DNA from: Zasmidium citrigriseum
Taxonomy: Eukaryota; Ascomycota; Dothideomycetes; Mycosphaerellales; Mycosphaerellaceae
Assembly: GCA_002786025.1 (NCBI GenBank)
Contig: NHNW01000012.1
Location: 806,001 to 870,000 of the forward strand
Length of the DNA stretch: 64,000 bases
Reading direction: 5' to 3'
The notes beneath the pieces are model-generated. The model did not search any database and was not told the DNA's origin. It saw only the letters and a list, made by a program, of their open reading frames with translations. The position numbers were made by a program, and so were the translations under genes. Shown here one piece after another: positions 9,750 to 20,546 of the stretch. Position 1 is the first letter of the stretch. Each line of letters opens with the position of its first letter.

Positions 9750-11996
9750 TCAAGCAGCGCCACTGGCCTTTTCAGCTTCAGCACCATTGTCATGACTGGG
9801 CTGGGTGGCACTTCCTGCGGCAGCCTCAATATCAGCCGGTGCAGAGCTCTTTTCATCATTTTGAGCACCCTCTTCTGCCTTCTGCTTCTCTTCTTCTTCC
9901 TTCTTTTGCCGCTCTTCCTCCTCTCGCCTCCTAGCGGCAATCTCTTCTTCAGCCCTCCGCCTATCTTCTGCCTCGCGAGCTCGCACGTAGGCCTCTCCCA
10001 CGCCTGGCCACAGACTCGCTACCAGCAATGCAATGGCCCTCTCGACAGGTCGTACCCGCTCTCGCAGCCACTGCAGTCGCTGATCTCGAGCTTGGTCCCG
10101 AGCGCGGGCATCCTCGTCTAACAGACGCTGTGCAAGTTGCTCGGGCGTAGGCATCTGGCCAGGCCTCGCGCCTGCCGCTGGCGCTTGGCCCTGTTGCCCG
10201 CCCTGTTGCTGATTTTGGTCTTGCTGTCCTTGTGGTTGTTGTTGTTGTTGAGCAGGTTGTGCTCGTCCATCATTCATGATACCGTCCCACCATCTTCTGA
10301 GCGCACCCCCATCTCCAAGCAAGCCCATTCTGATCATCCAGAAACCCATGCCAATCGCAAACAGTGCCAAAGGACGTCGCCAGCCCATATTGGCTCCTAG
10401 GAGGAAATAGCTGAAAATCAGTACCCGGAGAAGAAGCCACAGATGGCCAAGTATGGGTCCTAGAGGTCCCATTGGGTCTTGCTGGGCAGCCTGATCTTGA
10501 GCTTGGGCTTGTGCTTGTACTTGCTGACCTACCTGGCCTTGAGGTTGTGCAGCTTGTGGATTTGCCTGATCTTGAGCGCCATTTACAGCTATACCAGAGC
10601 CGGTTTGGGCGATAGTTGGAGTGGGTTGCAAAGCGGCCTGTGCAGGCATGTGCCCAGTATACGCACCGTGCTGCGGGGAGTAGAGGAGCGCATAGGGACC
10701 GGTGGGCGACGACATCATGTAGCAAGTTACGTCCGAGCTCGTGTTCGGAGACGGGCGCTGTGTCTGACGTATCTGATGAGCTCGTTGTTGCCAGTTCGGT
10801 TGTGGCATGAGAGGTGGCAGCCGTACGCCTGGGGGAACCTGCACATTAGGAGCAGGCGTGTTGGAGGTTGCCCGGTTGCCACCAAGACCGAACGGATCGA
10901 TGTAATTGTTGATACTTCTGATCCTTTCCTCCAGATTTCGTATTTGATCCTGCTGGGTCTCTGTGGTTGTATCGGAACTACGCAGCTCGTTGGCCAATCG
11001 CTGAATCTCGGCGACGTTTTCCCTCGCCTGATCCAGCGCCGAGCGGACGTTGCCATTGCCTTGCGGTGGAGGATTTCCAGGAGGCTGTGGTGAGCCAGCA
11101 TGCCTTTGCTGCGCTTGGAGTGCATGCGGGATACGAAGTGTTTGTGATATCCTAACCTGCACGTCATGTCCCTGTGGAGTCTGATGGGTGGTCATTCTGG
11201 GCGGCAGCTGTATTGTGGTTTGTCCGTTGTTCGGCTGAGATGTCGGCTGGCCCTGTTGGGGTTGCGAGTTAGGCTGTTGCCCAGAAGTGTTTTGAGCCTC
11301 CCCTGAGGGCTGTTGCCCGTTTGCTTGCATGGGTTGCTGTTGGGCCTGGGCAGGAAACTGTTGCCATGGCATACCGTTTGGCTGTGCAAACGGCATGAAA
11401 GGCATGTGACCGGCATTGGGTGGTAGTTGAAATGCCAGCTGAGGGAACATGCCATGAGGATGAAGCATCTGGGCGTGTTGTTGCATCTGATTGTGTATAT
11501 GCATCTGCTGCTGATGCAGGAGCTCCTGTTGCATGCGCTGGATGTGCTGAGGGTTTTGAGGTTGTGCATTCTGCGCCAATTGTGGTGCCGGAGCAGGGGG
11601 CACTGATGGCGGTCTTGCAGCCGTAGCCGGGCTTGCGGACCTCGCAGGAGTTCCCATACCGGTCCGATGAGGCACAGGCGCAGTGCTCGCACCGTCGCCC
11701 TTTATGAGGAGGTGAATCACGTATTCGGTCTGTGTGGGATCTCTTCGAATGTTCAATGCATCCGCGACGGTCTGATCATTGTCCACGAGTGCTCTTCCGC
11801 CGTACAGTATTCGCTGTCGCTCGGGAGTTGGCCTGGATGGTATGGCTTCTTGAATTCGATCTCTGATCCGTCCGATCTTGTCCGCCACTGCAATGTCGCT
11901 TCCCAGTGTGAATTCATCGGCACCACCAGGAACATGTCCCGGAGGTACTTTAACGCGCAGCGTGATCGTCGTCGGTGGTTCTACCGGTGGCGCCAT
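9750..11996 (-). CDS. HERP-like ubiquitin-domain membrane protein (ERAD)
   Basis: A single exon encodes 748 residues. Residues about 10-100 form an N-terminal ubiquitin-like domain (ITLRVKVPPG through QRILYGGRALVDNDQTV). A long Gln/Pro/Asn-rich disordered region with short polyQ runs follows, to about residue 510. Next comes a hydrophobic hairpin at about 520-560 (LLLRVLIFSYFLLGAN, LALFAIGMGFWMI), then a charged Glu/Arg/Lys coiled coil at about 670-718. This order matches HERPUD1 and yeast Usa1, scaffolds of the Hrd1 ubiquitin ligase in the ER membrane, so a role in ER-associated degradation is inferred. Its stop lies 154 bp from the convergent acetyltransferase stop. The UBL and hairpin are clear; the exact orthology is less so. 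Confidence 0.75.
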   Translation of the reverse strand: MAPPVEPPTTITLRVKVPPGHVPGGADEFTLGSDIAVADKIGRIRDRIQEAIPSRPTPERQRILYGGRALVDNDQTVADALNIRRDPTQTEYVIHLLIKGDGASTAPVPHRTGMGTPARSASPATAARPPSVPPAPAPQLAQNAQPQNPQHIQRMQQELLHQQQMHIHNQMQQHAQMLHPHGMFPQLAFQLPPNAGHMPFMPFAQPNGMPWQQFPAQAQQQPMQANGQQPSGEAQNTSGQQPNSQPQQGQPTSQPNNGQTTIQLPPRMTTHQTPQGHDVQVRISQTLRIPHALQAQQRHAGSPQPPGNPPPQGNGNVRSALDQARENVAEIQRLANELRSSDTTTETQQDQIRNLEERIRSINNYIDPFGLGGNRATSNTPAPNVQVPPGVRLPPLMPQPNWQQRAHQIRQTQRPSPNTSSDVTCYMMSSPTGPYALLYSPQHGAYTGHMPAQAALQPTPTIAQTGSGIAVNGAQDQANPQAAQPQGQVGQQVQAQAQAQDQAAQQDPMGPLGPILGHLWLLLRVLIFSYFLLGANMGWRRPLALFAIGMGFWMIRMGLLGDGGALRRWWDGIMNDGRAQPAQQQQQPQGQQDQNQQQGGQQGQAPAAGARPGQMPTPEQLAQRLLDEDARARDQARDQRLQWLRERVRPVERAIALLVASLWPGVGEAYVRAREAEDRRRAEEEIAARRREEEERQKKEEEEKQKAEEGAQNDEKSSAPADIEAAAGSATQPSHDNGAEAEKASGAA

Positions 11997-12350
11997 GGTC
12001 GCTGCGTGATCGATACCGGGAGTTTCGTTCTAGAGTGCAAGGTCACATCTGTGCAAAGATGTCACAACTCAAGAGTTCGAGAATGAATGTAAGTTGACAG
12101 CTGCAAGGTGTTCTGTTCGAGAAGCCACCAGTCGAGATGCACGGGATGACGAAGCTAAATGCGATCCCTGCTGCGGCTAAAGGCGTGCCGAACCCTAAAG
12201 TCTAATCGATAAGCGAGCAACCTCCACCAAAATCTGCGACGACTTCTCAAATTCTGGAGTCTACACTCAGTCGCACACGCTTTTCTGTTACGTCAATACA
12301 GACGTCTTGGGCAATCAGATATCTGCATCCCGAGTTCAAAATCATCGAAA
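11997..12350. promoter_or_regulatory. Divergent promoter, HERP-like / RRB1
   Basis: This 354-bp interval separates two divergent ATGs and should carry both promoters. No gene is seen. Stretches such as tctgttacgtcaatacag near 12284-12302 contain a TTACGTCA (CRE/ATF-like) core; its use is unproven. Confidence 0.5.
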
Positions 12351-13879
12351 ATGGCCAAGCGCGCTGCCGAAGACGACGAGCCTCAAACGCTCAAGGCCGG
12401 CGAACGTCCTGTGGCGGACAACGGCCTGGCAGAGGGCGAGGAATTTGAGGACGAATTCGAAGATGAGTTTGAGAGCGAGGATGAGATTCTGGAAGCTGGT
12501 GTCGATGGCAGACCCGATGAGGAGCGGGAAGCCGAGGAGAAGGCAGCTGGTATGTTATGTCGCAATACCTGCTCTATTGAAATACTAAATTCTTAACAGG
12601 CGCTATGGATGTGGACCAAGAGACGTTCATCCCCGGACGACACAAACTGGATGCTGGACAGACACTGGCGCCGGACTTGTCTACATACGAAATGCTTCAC
12701 ACACTGGAACCAACCTGGCCCTGTCTCTCATTCGATATTGTGAAGGACAACCTCGGAGACGATCGCAAGTCATACCCAGCCACTGTCTACGCAGTCGCAG
12801 GAACTCAAGCCGCCTCAGGACGAGCGAAAGACAACCAGATCATGGTGATGAAGCTCTCCGGACTGTCCCGCAACGACAAAGCCGGCAACATCGACTCAGA
12901 TGACGAAGACGACGACGATGAGGAATACACAGACCCGGTCCTAGAGACCAAATCGATCCCCTTATCATCAACAACCAACCGTATCCGAGCCCATCAATCA
13001 CCCCAAGCCAGCGCCTCAAGTCCTCCAACAACAATCACAGCCGCCATGCAAGAATCCGGCGACGTCCTCATCCACGACATAACCCCCCACCTCCAATCCT
13101 TCGACACGCCAGGTTTCCAAATGCCAACCAACGCCTCCAAGCCCCTAAGCACCATCCGCGCACACAAGAAAAACGAAGGATACGCCCTGGACTGGTCGCC
13201 GCTCGTGCCCGCCGGCAAACTCCTCACGGGCGACAGCGCCGGCTCCATCTTCGCCACAACCCGCACCGAAGGCGGCGGTTTCGTCACCGACACCAACGCC
13301 TTCACAGGCCACACGGGCAGCGTAGAAGAACTGCAATGGTCGCCGAACGAACGCAACGTTTTCGCCTCTGCTTCCAGCGACGGCACGGTGAAAATCTGGG
13401 ACGCGAGGAGTAAATCCCGCTCCCACGCCATCAGCGTCAAGGTCTCGGATTCAGATGCCAACGTCCTCTCTTGGTCGCATCAAACTCCCCATCTCCTCGC
13501 CTCGGGCCACGACGACGGGACATGGTCAGTCTGGGATCTCCGACAATGGAAATCCCCCGACGCAGCCGCGAAGTCGAAACCAGTGGCCAATTTCAACTTC
13601 CATCTCGGACAGATCACCAGCGTGGAGTGGCATCCCACAGACGACAGTATCGTGTCCGTGTGCTCGGCAGACAACACCCTTACATTGTGGGATCTGGCCG
13701 TGGAGCTCGACGACGAAGAGTCGAAGTACACCGCCGACGTCAAAGACGTGCCTCCACAGCTGCTCTTCGTGCACTACATGGACCAAGTCAAAGAATCGCA
13801 CTGGCATCCACAAATCCCCGGAACCGTCATGGCGACGGGCAATAGTGGCTTCGGCGTCTTCAAGACCATCAGCGTGTAG
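12351..13879 (+). CDS. RRB1: Ribosome assembly WD40 protein Rrb1 / GRWD1
   Basis: Rrb1 is a nuclear chaperone that binds newly made ribosomal protein uL3 (Rpl3) and delivers it to pre-60S particles. Exons 12351..12549 and 12600..13879 (50-bp intron, GTATGT) encode 492 residues. The N-terminus is strongly acidic, as in the family. The CAF1C/H4-binding-like entry segment follows (YEMLHTLEPTWPCLSFDIV), with a second acidic block, then about five recognisable WD repeats with clear Trp-Asp ends (TVKIWDARS, TWSVWDLRQW, TLTLWDLAVE) and a closing segment HWHPQIPGTVMATG. Length and order fit the family. It is convergent with the Ste50 gene, 246 bp between stops. Confidence 0.95.
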
Positions 13880-14125
13880 AAAGTGCAGAGGAAAGAGTGG
13901 GGGCGTATCGTCCATAACAGCTTCATTGATAAACCTCATAACGCAGTTCTGGCGCTGCTCCAGCGCACAAACCCATCCCATTCCATTCCCATGCTCCCAT
14001 CGATTTCCCCATTCTCTTTCTCTCAAATATATAACTTCCCATGTCATGCAACACATCTGCCACTTGTAAAAGCTGATCTCCCTTCGTACCGTGCTCCTTC
14101 ATCGTAGTAGTAATGCAACGCTTGC

Positions 14126-15767
14126 TCATAGTACGCCTCCAGGGAGGTTCTGCTTCGCCTCGCCACCCACAGACCCGCTCCAGCCTTCCTGCGGCGAAGC
14201 GTGCCGTCGCAACATGAACATTGGTTTCCGCCCTTCCTTGTCCAGCTGTTTGAAGAGGAGGAGAGGCTTCTCTTCGAGTCCCAAGCAACGTTCTTGGTCG
14301 CCGTGGACAATGTAGAGGGCGTACTGTCGCCAGTCGTCTGTAATGTTGTATCGTTTGAGTGCCTAGCACGCCCTGGTCAGCATGACATGCAATCTGGAGT
14401 TTTGAGGTGTTTGAACTTACCACCGGCAACACCACTCGACAAGGATCGTCAATGCTAACACGGAAGCTCTTGAAAATCTCCACTTGAGGATTGTCTCTGT
14501 CTCTCCCACTTTGCGGCGTCTCGTCTTCTCTCGGGCTTGGTGTGGGTGCCTGCCGTCGTGCCCTGTCCTGCTCCCTGCGTGTGCTCGGTTGATCTGTGAG
14601 CTGCCCGGTATAACTACCACCTGCATCGTCCGTGTGGCCGTAATTTCGTTGATCATGCCGTGACACGTTGCCATCTCGTGGGAAGGAGCGACTCGGTGCT
14701 GTGCCTGGCTGGTGATATGACCCTCCTGACCCAGGCGGCTGCGCGTATGCAGGGCTCGTGGGACTCAATTGCTGGCCATGGACGCTGTTCGGACTGGTTT
14801 GACTGGTCATGCTGGCTGTTAGATGGCTGCTGGCCGCCATTGCTGCTGCTGAGGCTTCCAGATGTGCACCGCCATCGTCCCGTACTTCCCTGGTCTGCGC
14901 TGGAGGATGCGTGGGTGACGGCTGTTTGGCATTGTCGGCTGACTTGAGGAATAGCTTCTTGGTAGAGAACTTCCTGCTCAGCGAGCTGCCCTTATTCTGG
15001 TTGCCCAGGTTTTCTGCCTGTCTGTTTTGATCCAGATCTCGCGGTGAAGGTAGTGTTCCACCTGACGGGTCTGGCAAGGGTGTCCTCTGGTCTTTCACTA
15101 ATCTCATGATGGGCAGCGTCTCTTCTCGTAGCTTCCTGTTCTCGTCCACCACACGATCCAGATCTCGCTTCATCTCTCGTAGTTCGGCCTCGGCGGCAAT
15201 GATCCTCGCGTCCCGTAGTCGAATAGATTCTATGATTCGCGCAATGTCGTCTTGGGTAGCATTCAAGTCGCCCTGTTCGCCCTCTGCTGATAAGGGCACA
15301 TAGTCTCCCTCTTCAATCTTGACGCCTGCTCGCATCTTCTGCTCATAAACAGCCTTCAGTATCGTGAGTCTGTGTCCCACGCTCGTAACACCCAGCTCCC
15401 GCAGCTCATCATGATGCAATGCCGTCAAAGCCTCGCCATTGACGCCTTCGTCCACGAATGTCTGTCCATACTGCTTGAAAGCAGGCGAAAGTGCCACAAT
15501 GAAGTCTGCCGCCTCATCCTCAGTCCATTGAGTGATCTTTCCTGTTGGACTCCTGCCTTCTCTATCTGTCCAGGCCTGGGTGGTGGGCGTGTCCTCTCCA
15601 TCTACTAGCGAGCGAGCGTCTTCCGAATCCGACGGATGGTCCGACTGGTCATCGTGAAAGTGGCCCGCAATGATTGGAGAGCTGAACACGGAACGCTCAA
15701 ACTCGTCATCTGCCTCGCCATCGCTATCGTAGGTGCTGTCCCCAGCCTGGCGAGCGTATCTGTCCAT
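14126..15767 (-). CDS. STE50: Ste50-like adaptor: SAM domain plus Ras-association domain
   Basis: Ste50 links Cdc42/Ras signals to the MAPKKK Ste11 in mating, filamentation and osmotic stress pathways. The SAM domain (WTEDEAADFIVALSP to HRLTILKAVYEQK) and a coiled coil after it are in the long exon 14421 upward. The C-terminal RA domain (VEIFKSFRVSIDDP) is cut by a 58-bp intron (14363..14420, GTAAGT, TGCTAG) and resumes with the segment that includes YNITDDWRQYALYIVHGD and ends at a TGA at 14126..14128. Reading through the intron gives a nonsense tail, so the splice is needed. The first in-frame ATG is at 15767. The frame is open to 16430 without an ATG, so an upstream exon may supply the true start. 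Confidence 0.88.
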
Positions 15768-17559
15768 CTTGTCGTCAATGCCCTTGCTCGCCTGATCGCT
15801 GCGGCTCCGCTGGCGCGAGACTACCGGCGGCAGCTCAGGTGGCGGGCGGGCGGGCGCGGGCTGCTCGTTCACGCGATCGCCAAAGCTGTGGTCAATGGGG
15901 GTGGCGGCGAACTCGGTGTCGGTAGGGCTCACGGGCGAGTTGGGGTAGGAGACGGAGGTGTTCTTCTTGGGCGGGACGGCGGGCAGCTGCTCGTAGGACG
16001 AACGGCCTGGGCCCGCGCTGCGTGGAAGCGCGGACAGGGAAGATGCGGCGGAGGTCAAGCTGGTGGAGTTGGTGATGGCGGACAGGTGCAGCGGGCGACT
16101 GGGAATGTGCGAGGCGCGATGGGAGACGCGCGCGAGCCAGGAGCCTTTGGATGCGCCGGTGACGGGCTGCGGGTGGCCATAGACCTGGTCGAAGGTGGGT
16201 TGTTGAGCCAGCGTTGCTGCGACGCCCGCCAACAGCCAGCGAGCAAGGCAAGGCGAGCGGGTTTCACAGGGCACAGGGAGTGCAGCTGCTCCGAATCGGG
16301 CGGAATGTGGTGTGTCTTTGACGGCGCAACAATCAAATCGACATTGACGGGCAGTACGGGCGGCGAGAAGAACACCGCAATGCTCTCGTCCGCGCCGCTC
16401 TGCCTCTATCTGCAGTGCTGCAGACCCCAAAGCTAACTCAATCCCTCCTCCTGCTCCTCACTGCGCAGAGTTGTGATCTGCTTCCCCGTTGATCGCCCAT
16501 CGGTTAGACTTCCGCCACCGCTCAAAGCTAGTCCGCCCAGGCAAGCGCCCGCTATTGATTAACCACTTTCATGGCTTTGATTCAACCTCACTTGACACCT
16601 GTTCGCCCTCTCCACGACCGCCTTCTACTCCATCTGACTCGACCATTCCCTGCCCGCTTACTCTCTCATCGTCAATTGCTTCTCACGCGCAATATCACAT
16701 GCAAGTCCACCATCTCCTTCCGCCATCCGGAAGCCCTACTCCTGTCCCTGAACCTGCAGCCAGGAATCGGAAAGCCTCCCACTCACACAATAACAACCCA
16801 TGCGCATTTCCATCAACCCATCCAATACAGACCCGATTATTTCCTCTCGCCTAACATGATAAAGTTCCTGAACCACCAAATTCCCCGATCATGCGTGCAA
16901 TCCGACCAGGATCCTTCGCCCAAAGGAGGCAGATCAATATCCAACCCCATGTCGCCATCCGCCATCCACGCCACATCCGGCCGGCAAGGCTATAAGCGAG
17001 GCTATCCATTATCTTGATTGCAAGTACATGTGGCGAAGCCAGAACAAACGATCTGTCGCAATTGTCGTCACAGGTTATTCTCCTCGTCATCCAACTATCC
17101 ACGAGCACGGGCTTCTGATGGTCGGGATTCCTGACTCAAGAGGTCGACGTGTTAAACCGCTTTCGTGGGTCGGGAGGAGTCACTTTTGCTCCGCAGATGG
17201 GGAGACTTTTGACCCCCAAATTGAGCCAATATTCGATGAACTATAGCAGACTTCGCTTAATAAGTATTGCTGCTGGGATGCTCGAAGGAGAAGACACATT
17301 TGACCGTCATCAACTTCGATTGAGAATTCGACTGCATGCTGGTAATCATCGAAGTTTCAAGAACAGTCAGAAGGTGTAGTGCATTTGACTGTCTCCGTTC
17401 ACATGGCTCGTTTGACACAAGCTCTCAAAGTGCACATAGCACCTCTCGGTACCCTCAGATATTCGCCTTCGAGGGCAGCAAACATCAAGAGTCTCAATCG
17501 CTCTCGGAACCACCCACGCCATGAGCCCACGCTTGATCCTCTCACGAAAGATCCAATGG
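15768..17559. other. 5' region of the Ste50 gene and gene-free stretch
   Basis: From 15768 to 16430 the Ste50 frame stays open but lacks an ATG; it may hold more coding sequence or a long leader. From 16431 to 17559 (1.1 kb) I see only short ORFs on both strands with no family signature. The stretch near 16490-16990 is rich in C and T on the plus strand, compatible with a promoter or leader read from either side. Confidence 0.45.
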
Positions 17560-18213
17560 CTATGGGAGAGCTCCTGGGTCGGTGATGTTGAAAGCACCCG
17601 GCCTGTCGCCATTGACATCGCTGCACACAAACGTAAGGTGCTTCGCTACAAAACCAGTTAGTTTCCAACTCCTCAAACACAAGCCGCACTCATCACTCAC
17701 GCGCGTTGATCTCATAAGCCAAGTACTTCGTAGGCCAGCAATTTCCAGCTGCTGGCACGTCGCAGTTCTTGTACTATTCACCAAGCCACCATTAGCACAA
17801 GCCATGCCAGAAGTCGACAAGTGTTCCATCTCACCGAGCAATCAGGTTCCTTTCGGATCTGAATGCAGCAGTACGAGCCCTCTGAGTAGCGGAAGCTGCC
17901 AGGCATCGGTTGCGTTGGGACGGAGCATTCGTCGGAGGTGGCGCCTTCGTTGGTGTGCCATTTGCAGTTCTGGCCGGGGGCGCCGACTTCGAGGCACCAG
18001 CTGTCGTCGGTGGATTCGCCGAAGTAGCTCTGTCAAAGAATTAGATATGGAGTGGACCTCTCTTTGATGGTGGGGGCTGGGTGGTCATACCACGCTGTTG
18101 AAATTGGGGTCGTCGTTGCAATTCTCGCCGGAGTAGAACATGATGCCCCAGCCGGAGACGAGAGGAAGGATCATGAGGAGGAAGGTGTAGACGAGCATCG
18201 TGAGGCGTTGCAT
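17560..18213 (-). CDS. Small cysteine-rich secreted protein, four exons
   Basis: Exons 18091..18213, 17835..18029, 17701..17773 and 17560..17645 join through introns of 61, 61 and 55 bp with good donors (GTATGA, GTGAGA, GTGAGT) and closing phases, giving 158 residues. The ATG at 18213 begins a classical signal peptide (MQRLTMLVYTFLLMILPLVS, cleavage near residue 21). The mature part is about 138 residues with ten cysteines, including an adjacent CC pair and repeated Asn-Cys or Asp-Cys contexts, which suits five disulfides. It has no transmembrane helix after the signal and no GPI tail. I do not recognise the family. Size, secretion and cysteine content are those of fungal small secreted proteins, some of which act in host or microbe interaction; that role is inference. 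The exact exon 3 and 4 borders are the least certain part. Confidence 0.7.
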
Positions 18214-18512
18214 TGTGTAGTTGTGGTTGTATCGTTCTCGCTGGTGTCTTCTGCTTCGTTGTATGAGACGAGAGTTGGTTGGCTTGGTGTGATTGAGTTT
18301 TGCTGGAGACATTGGAAGTCAGGAAAGAGCTCAGCCAGCGTGCCTTCTCAGTTAACACACTCACTCGAGAGCCGCCTGTAAGCGCTCTAAAAGTCATAGG
18401 CTTCACATGCGAGAGAATCAAAGTGAGCGTATACGAACCTCTGTCCTTCTGTGGTTCGGCATCGACTTGCATGTAGGCCGGGAGAAGTTATTTCATGCAT
18501 GCACGAAGGCAA

Positions 18513-19478
18513 TCAAACACCTTGATTCTCCCTCATTATATCCCGCACAGCCTGCGCAGCCATCCTCTTCCTCTGCGCCTCCGGCAAATCCGCACTCTGC
18601 TCCTTGACAGCCATCAACTTCCCCATCAACCGATTCAAGTCCTCAACCTGACCCTCCTGTTGACTCGGCGTCATAAAATCCTCAGCAGCCGGATCAAACT
18701 CATCATCGTCCTCATCCCGATTGAGAGCAGCTTTCATCCCAAACAACTCGGCCGTCATCTCCGCCTCCTCTCGCCCAAAGCCACTGACGTCCTCGTCGTC
18801 GATATCGAAGTCGAGATCATCCAGATTGAGCTCGTCGTCCTCGTCTCCGGCGCCAGACCACTCGTTCGCTTCGAGGGCTTCTTTCAATCGTTCAAAGCCA
18901 ACTTTCTCTCCAAATTGGTTCTTGCCAGTGGCACCGTATTGGATGTATTCGAAGCCGTATTCCGTGCACTGGTCCTCTTGCTCTTCTTGACTCCCTTTTA
19001 TTTCCGCGACTTGCTTGCCTGCAGGCTTCGACACAGCCAGGAAAACCACCTCACTTCCAAATGTCCCATGCTGTTCCACAACCTCTTGAATTCCCTTCAT
19101 CGCACCCTCGGCCTCGGCGCTGATTGTACCATCTTTCTGTTGCTGGAAGCAGAAGATCCAAGCTCCTATCGCATCCACCACCTCTTTGGCTTCGTCTTTA
19201 AGAAACTCGGTCTTCCAGGACTCGATATCCGGTACCTCATCCACCCAGATCGGAACTTTGGCAGAGTAGTATTGGGTCTTTGCGTCCCATTCGTGTGTCA
19301 GGCCAGCCGTCGAGCCGTTGACGTCAGGAGCGGGCGCTGAGCCTGTCAGGTCTTGGATATGTTAGTCTTGAAGCGTACGATTCAAACTGACGGGCTGACC
19401 TTTGACGACGTCGAGAGCTCCGGCCTCTCTTGTGCCCAGAAGCAGTATTCGTCTTGAGTGTTTGATATCCATCGCCAT
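18513..19478 (-). CDS. Alpha/gamma-adaptin-binding protein p34 / Irc6 family
   Basis: This cytosolic protein has a Rab-like fold and binds clathrin adaptor subunits, assisting vesicle traffic. Exon 1 (19400..19478) and exon 2 (18513..19342) are joined over a 57-bp intron (GTCAGC donor, CTAACATATCC branch) and encode 302 residues. The N-terminus is short and GTPase-like (ILLLGTREAG as a degenerate P-loop). A middle segment has WIFCFQQQ and VVFLAVSKPAG. The conserved acidic region DDLDFDIDDED precedes the C-terminal helical part (VEDLNRLMGKLMAVKEQSADLP), the hallmark of the family. SmD3 lies upstream in the same orientation and the secreted-protein gene downstream. Confidence 0.82.
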
Positions 19479-19957
19479 GATGGAGGCAAGAAGAGGTTCT
19501 ACATTTTTGGTTGAAGCTTGCGGAAGAATGCAAGGTGAGGAGAAGTTGCGGAGGTGGGAAGCCGTGCAGCTTCATCACGTGCCAGTCACAACCACATATG
19601 GAACGAAAAAGTCAAGAAGATATTAGAGTGGACTGATCAATGTAAAGCCTGATGATCTTTCAATTTCTCAATTTTCATTTCAGGCTGTCTTTGAGGCCCT
19701 AGAGAAGTCCGGGTTCTGCTAAAGATGCCAGTTCTGTGTCTTGTGCCATAGACCATACTCTGAACTTTTGGTCATGGCCGCAAGTATGAAGGCCGACTGC
19801 CCGCTCTGTCGTATCATGCTTTGGCCCATGTGGTCGTGGGGTACACGCTCTTCCTCAGCCAAGTCTTGCATGTGTGCCATTCGGCACCCAACCAATGTCT
19901 TCCTCCCCAGTCTCGATCTCATGTCATGCCATTCTCTCGTCTTTTCTCAGCACCTCT
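19479..19957. other. Intergenic, SmD3 3' end and p34 promoter
   Basis: This 479-bp gap lies between two minus-strand genes. Short AT-richer patches occur near 19655-19690. No gene or RNA gene is seen. Confidence 0.5.
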
Positions 19958-20393
19958 TTAACCCCTTCCACCACGTCCACTCCCCCTCGCCCGATTAACA
20001 GTAGCCCGTCCTCTCGCCAAACCCACACCCCTTCCCCTCGTGCCCTTGGCGCGGAACATCGGCGCATTCCTCAACATATCCGGCACAATGAACAGTCTGA
20101 CGTGCGAGCCGCGGATGTACACGCGATCAAGGTGGGTGACGCGGCCGTCGCGCTGCGTGACGTTGATGTTCTCGAGCTGGCAGTTCATGTTGTCTTCCGC
20201 TTCGATCAGTTTGCCGCGGTAGGTTTGGCCGGAGTCGATTTCGACAGTGACTTGGTGGCCCTAGGGAGGTGCATTAGCGAGAGGTGTCTTTGGAGGTTGT
20301 AAGCGCGTGCGTTGTGAGCGCTGGTGTGGCAGGAGGGCGACTTACGGTTGCCTCGTTGAGGAGTTTGATCGGGATGCCGATGGTGGAGGTCAT
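19958..20393 (-). CDS. SMD3: Small nuclear ribonucleoprotein SmD3
   Basis: SmD3 is a core member of the heptameric Sm ring on spliceosomal U1, U2, U4 and U5 snRNAs in the nucleus. Exon 1 (20346..20393) encodes 16 residues ([16 protein letters not shown]) and exon 2 (19958..20260) the rest, with an 85-bp intron (GTAAGT, CCTAG), giving 116 residues. Sm motif 1 ([18 protein letters not shown] with EDNMN) and Sm motif 2 ([17 protein letters not shown]) are intact. The C-terminus is an Arg-Gly tail, a typical target of arginine methylation. Gep4 is divergently transcribed 153 bp away. Confidence 0.96.
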
Positions 20394-20546
20394 GGCGGCG
20401 GTTGTGCTGCCGCTGGTTTTGCGACTTTGCAGTTCTCTCCGCCGATTGTGGTTGTAGGTTGTCGCAGTTCGAGAATTGGAGGTCGGATCGCGGTTGCTTC
20501 ACTTCGAGATCGGCAAGAAAAGTCATAGCGCGACGGGTAGAGCCGC
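20394..20546. promoter_or_regulatory. Compact bidirectional promoter, SMD3 / GEP4
   Basis: Only 153 bp separate the SmD3 ATG from the first Gep4 ATG on the opposite strand (219 bp if Gep4 starts at 20613). Both promoters must share this space or reach into the leaders. Confidence 0.55.

Noticed and set aside
10479..11093. 204-codon plus-strand frame opposite the HERP-like gene
   Set aside because: It is antisense of a Gln/Pro-rich coding exon; hydrophobic runs such as LLTYLALRLCSLWI come from reversed CAG/CAA codons.
12240..12345. Possible tRNA or snRNA gene in gene-free gaps, including this one
   Set aside because: By eye no A-box and B-box pair or cloverleaf could be placed here or in the other gaps over 300 bp; a covariance-model scan would settle it.
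15636..16436. 266-codon plus-strand frame opposite the Ste50 N-terminal region
   Set aside because: It is Gly/Ala/Arg/Val-rich, as expected from the antisense of a GC-rich Ser/Pro coding or leader sequence, and shows no domain.
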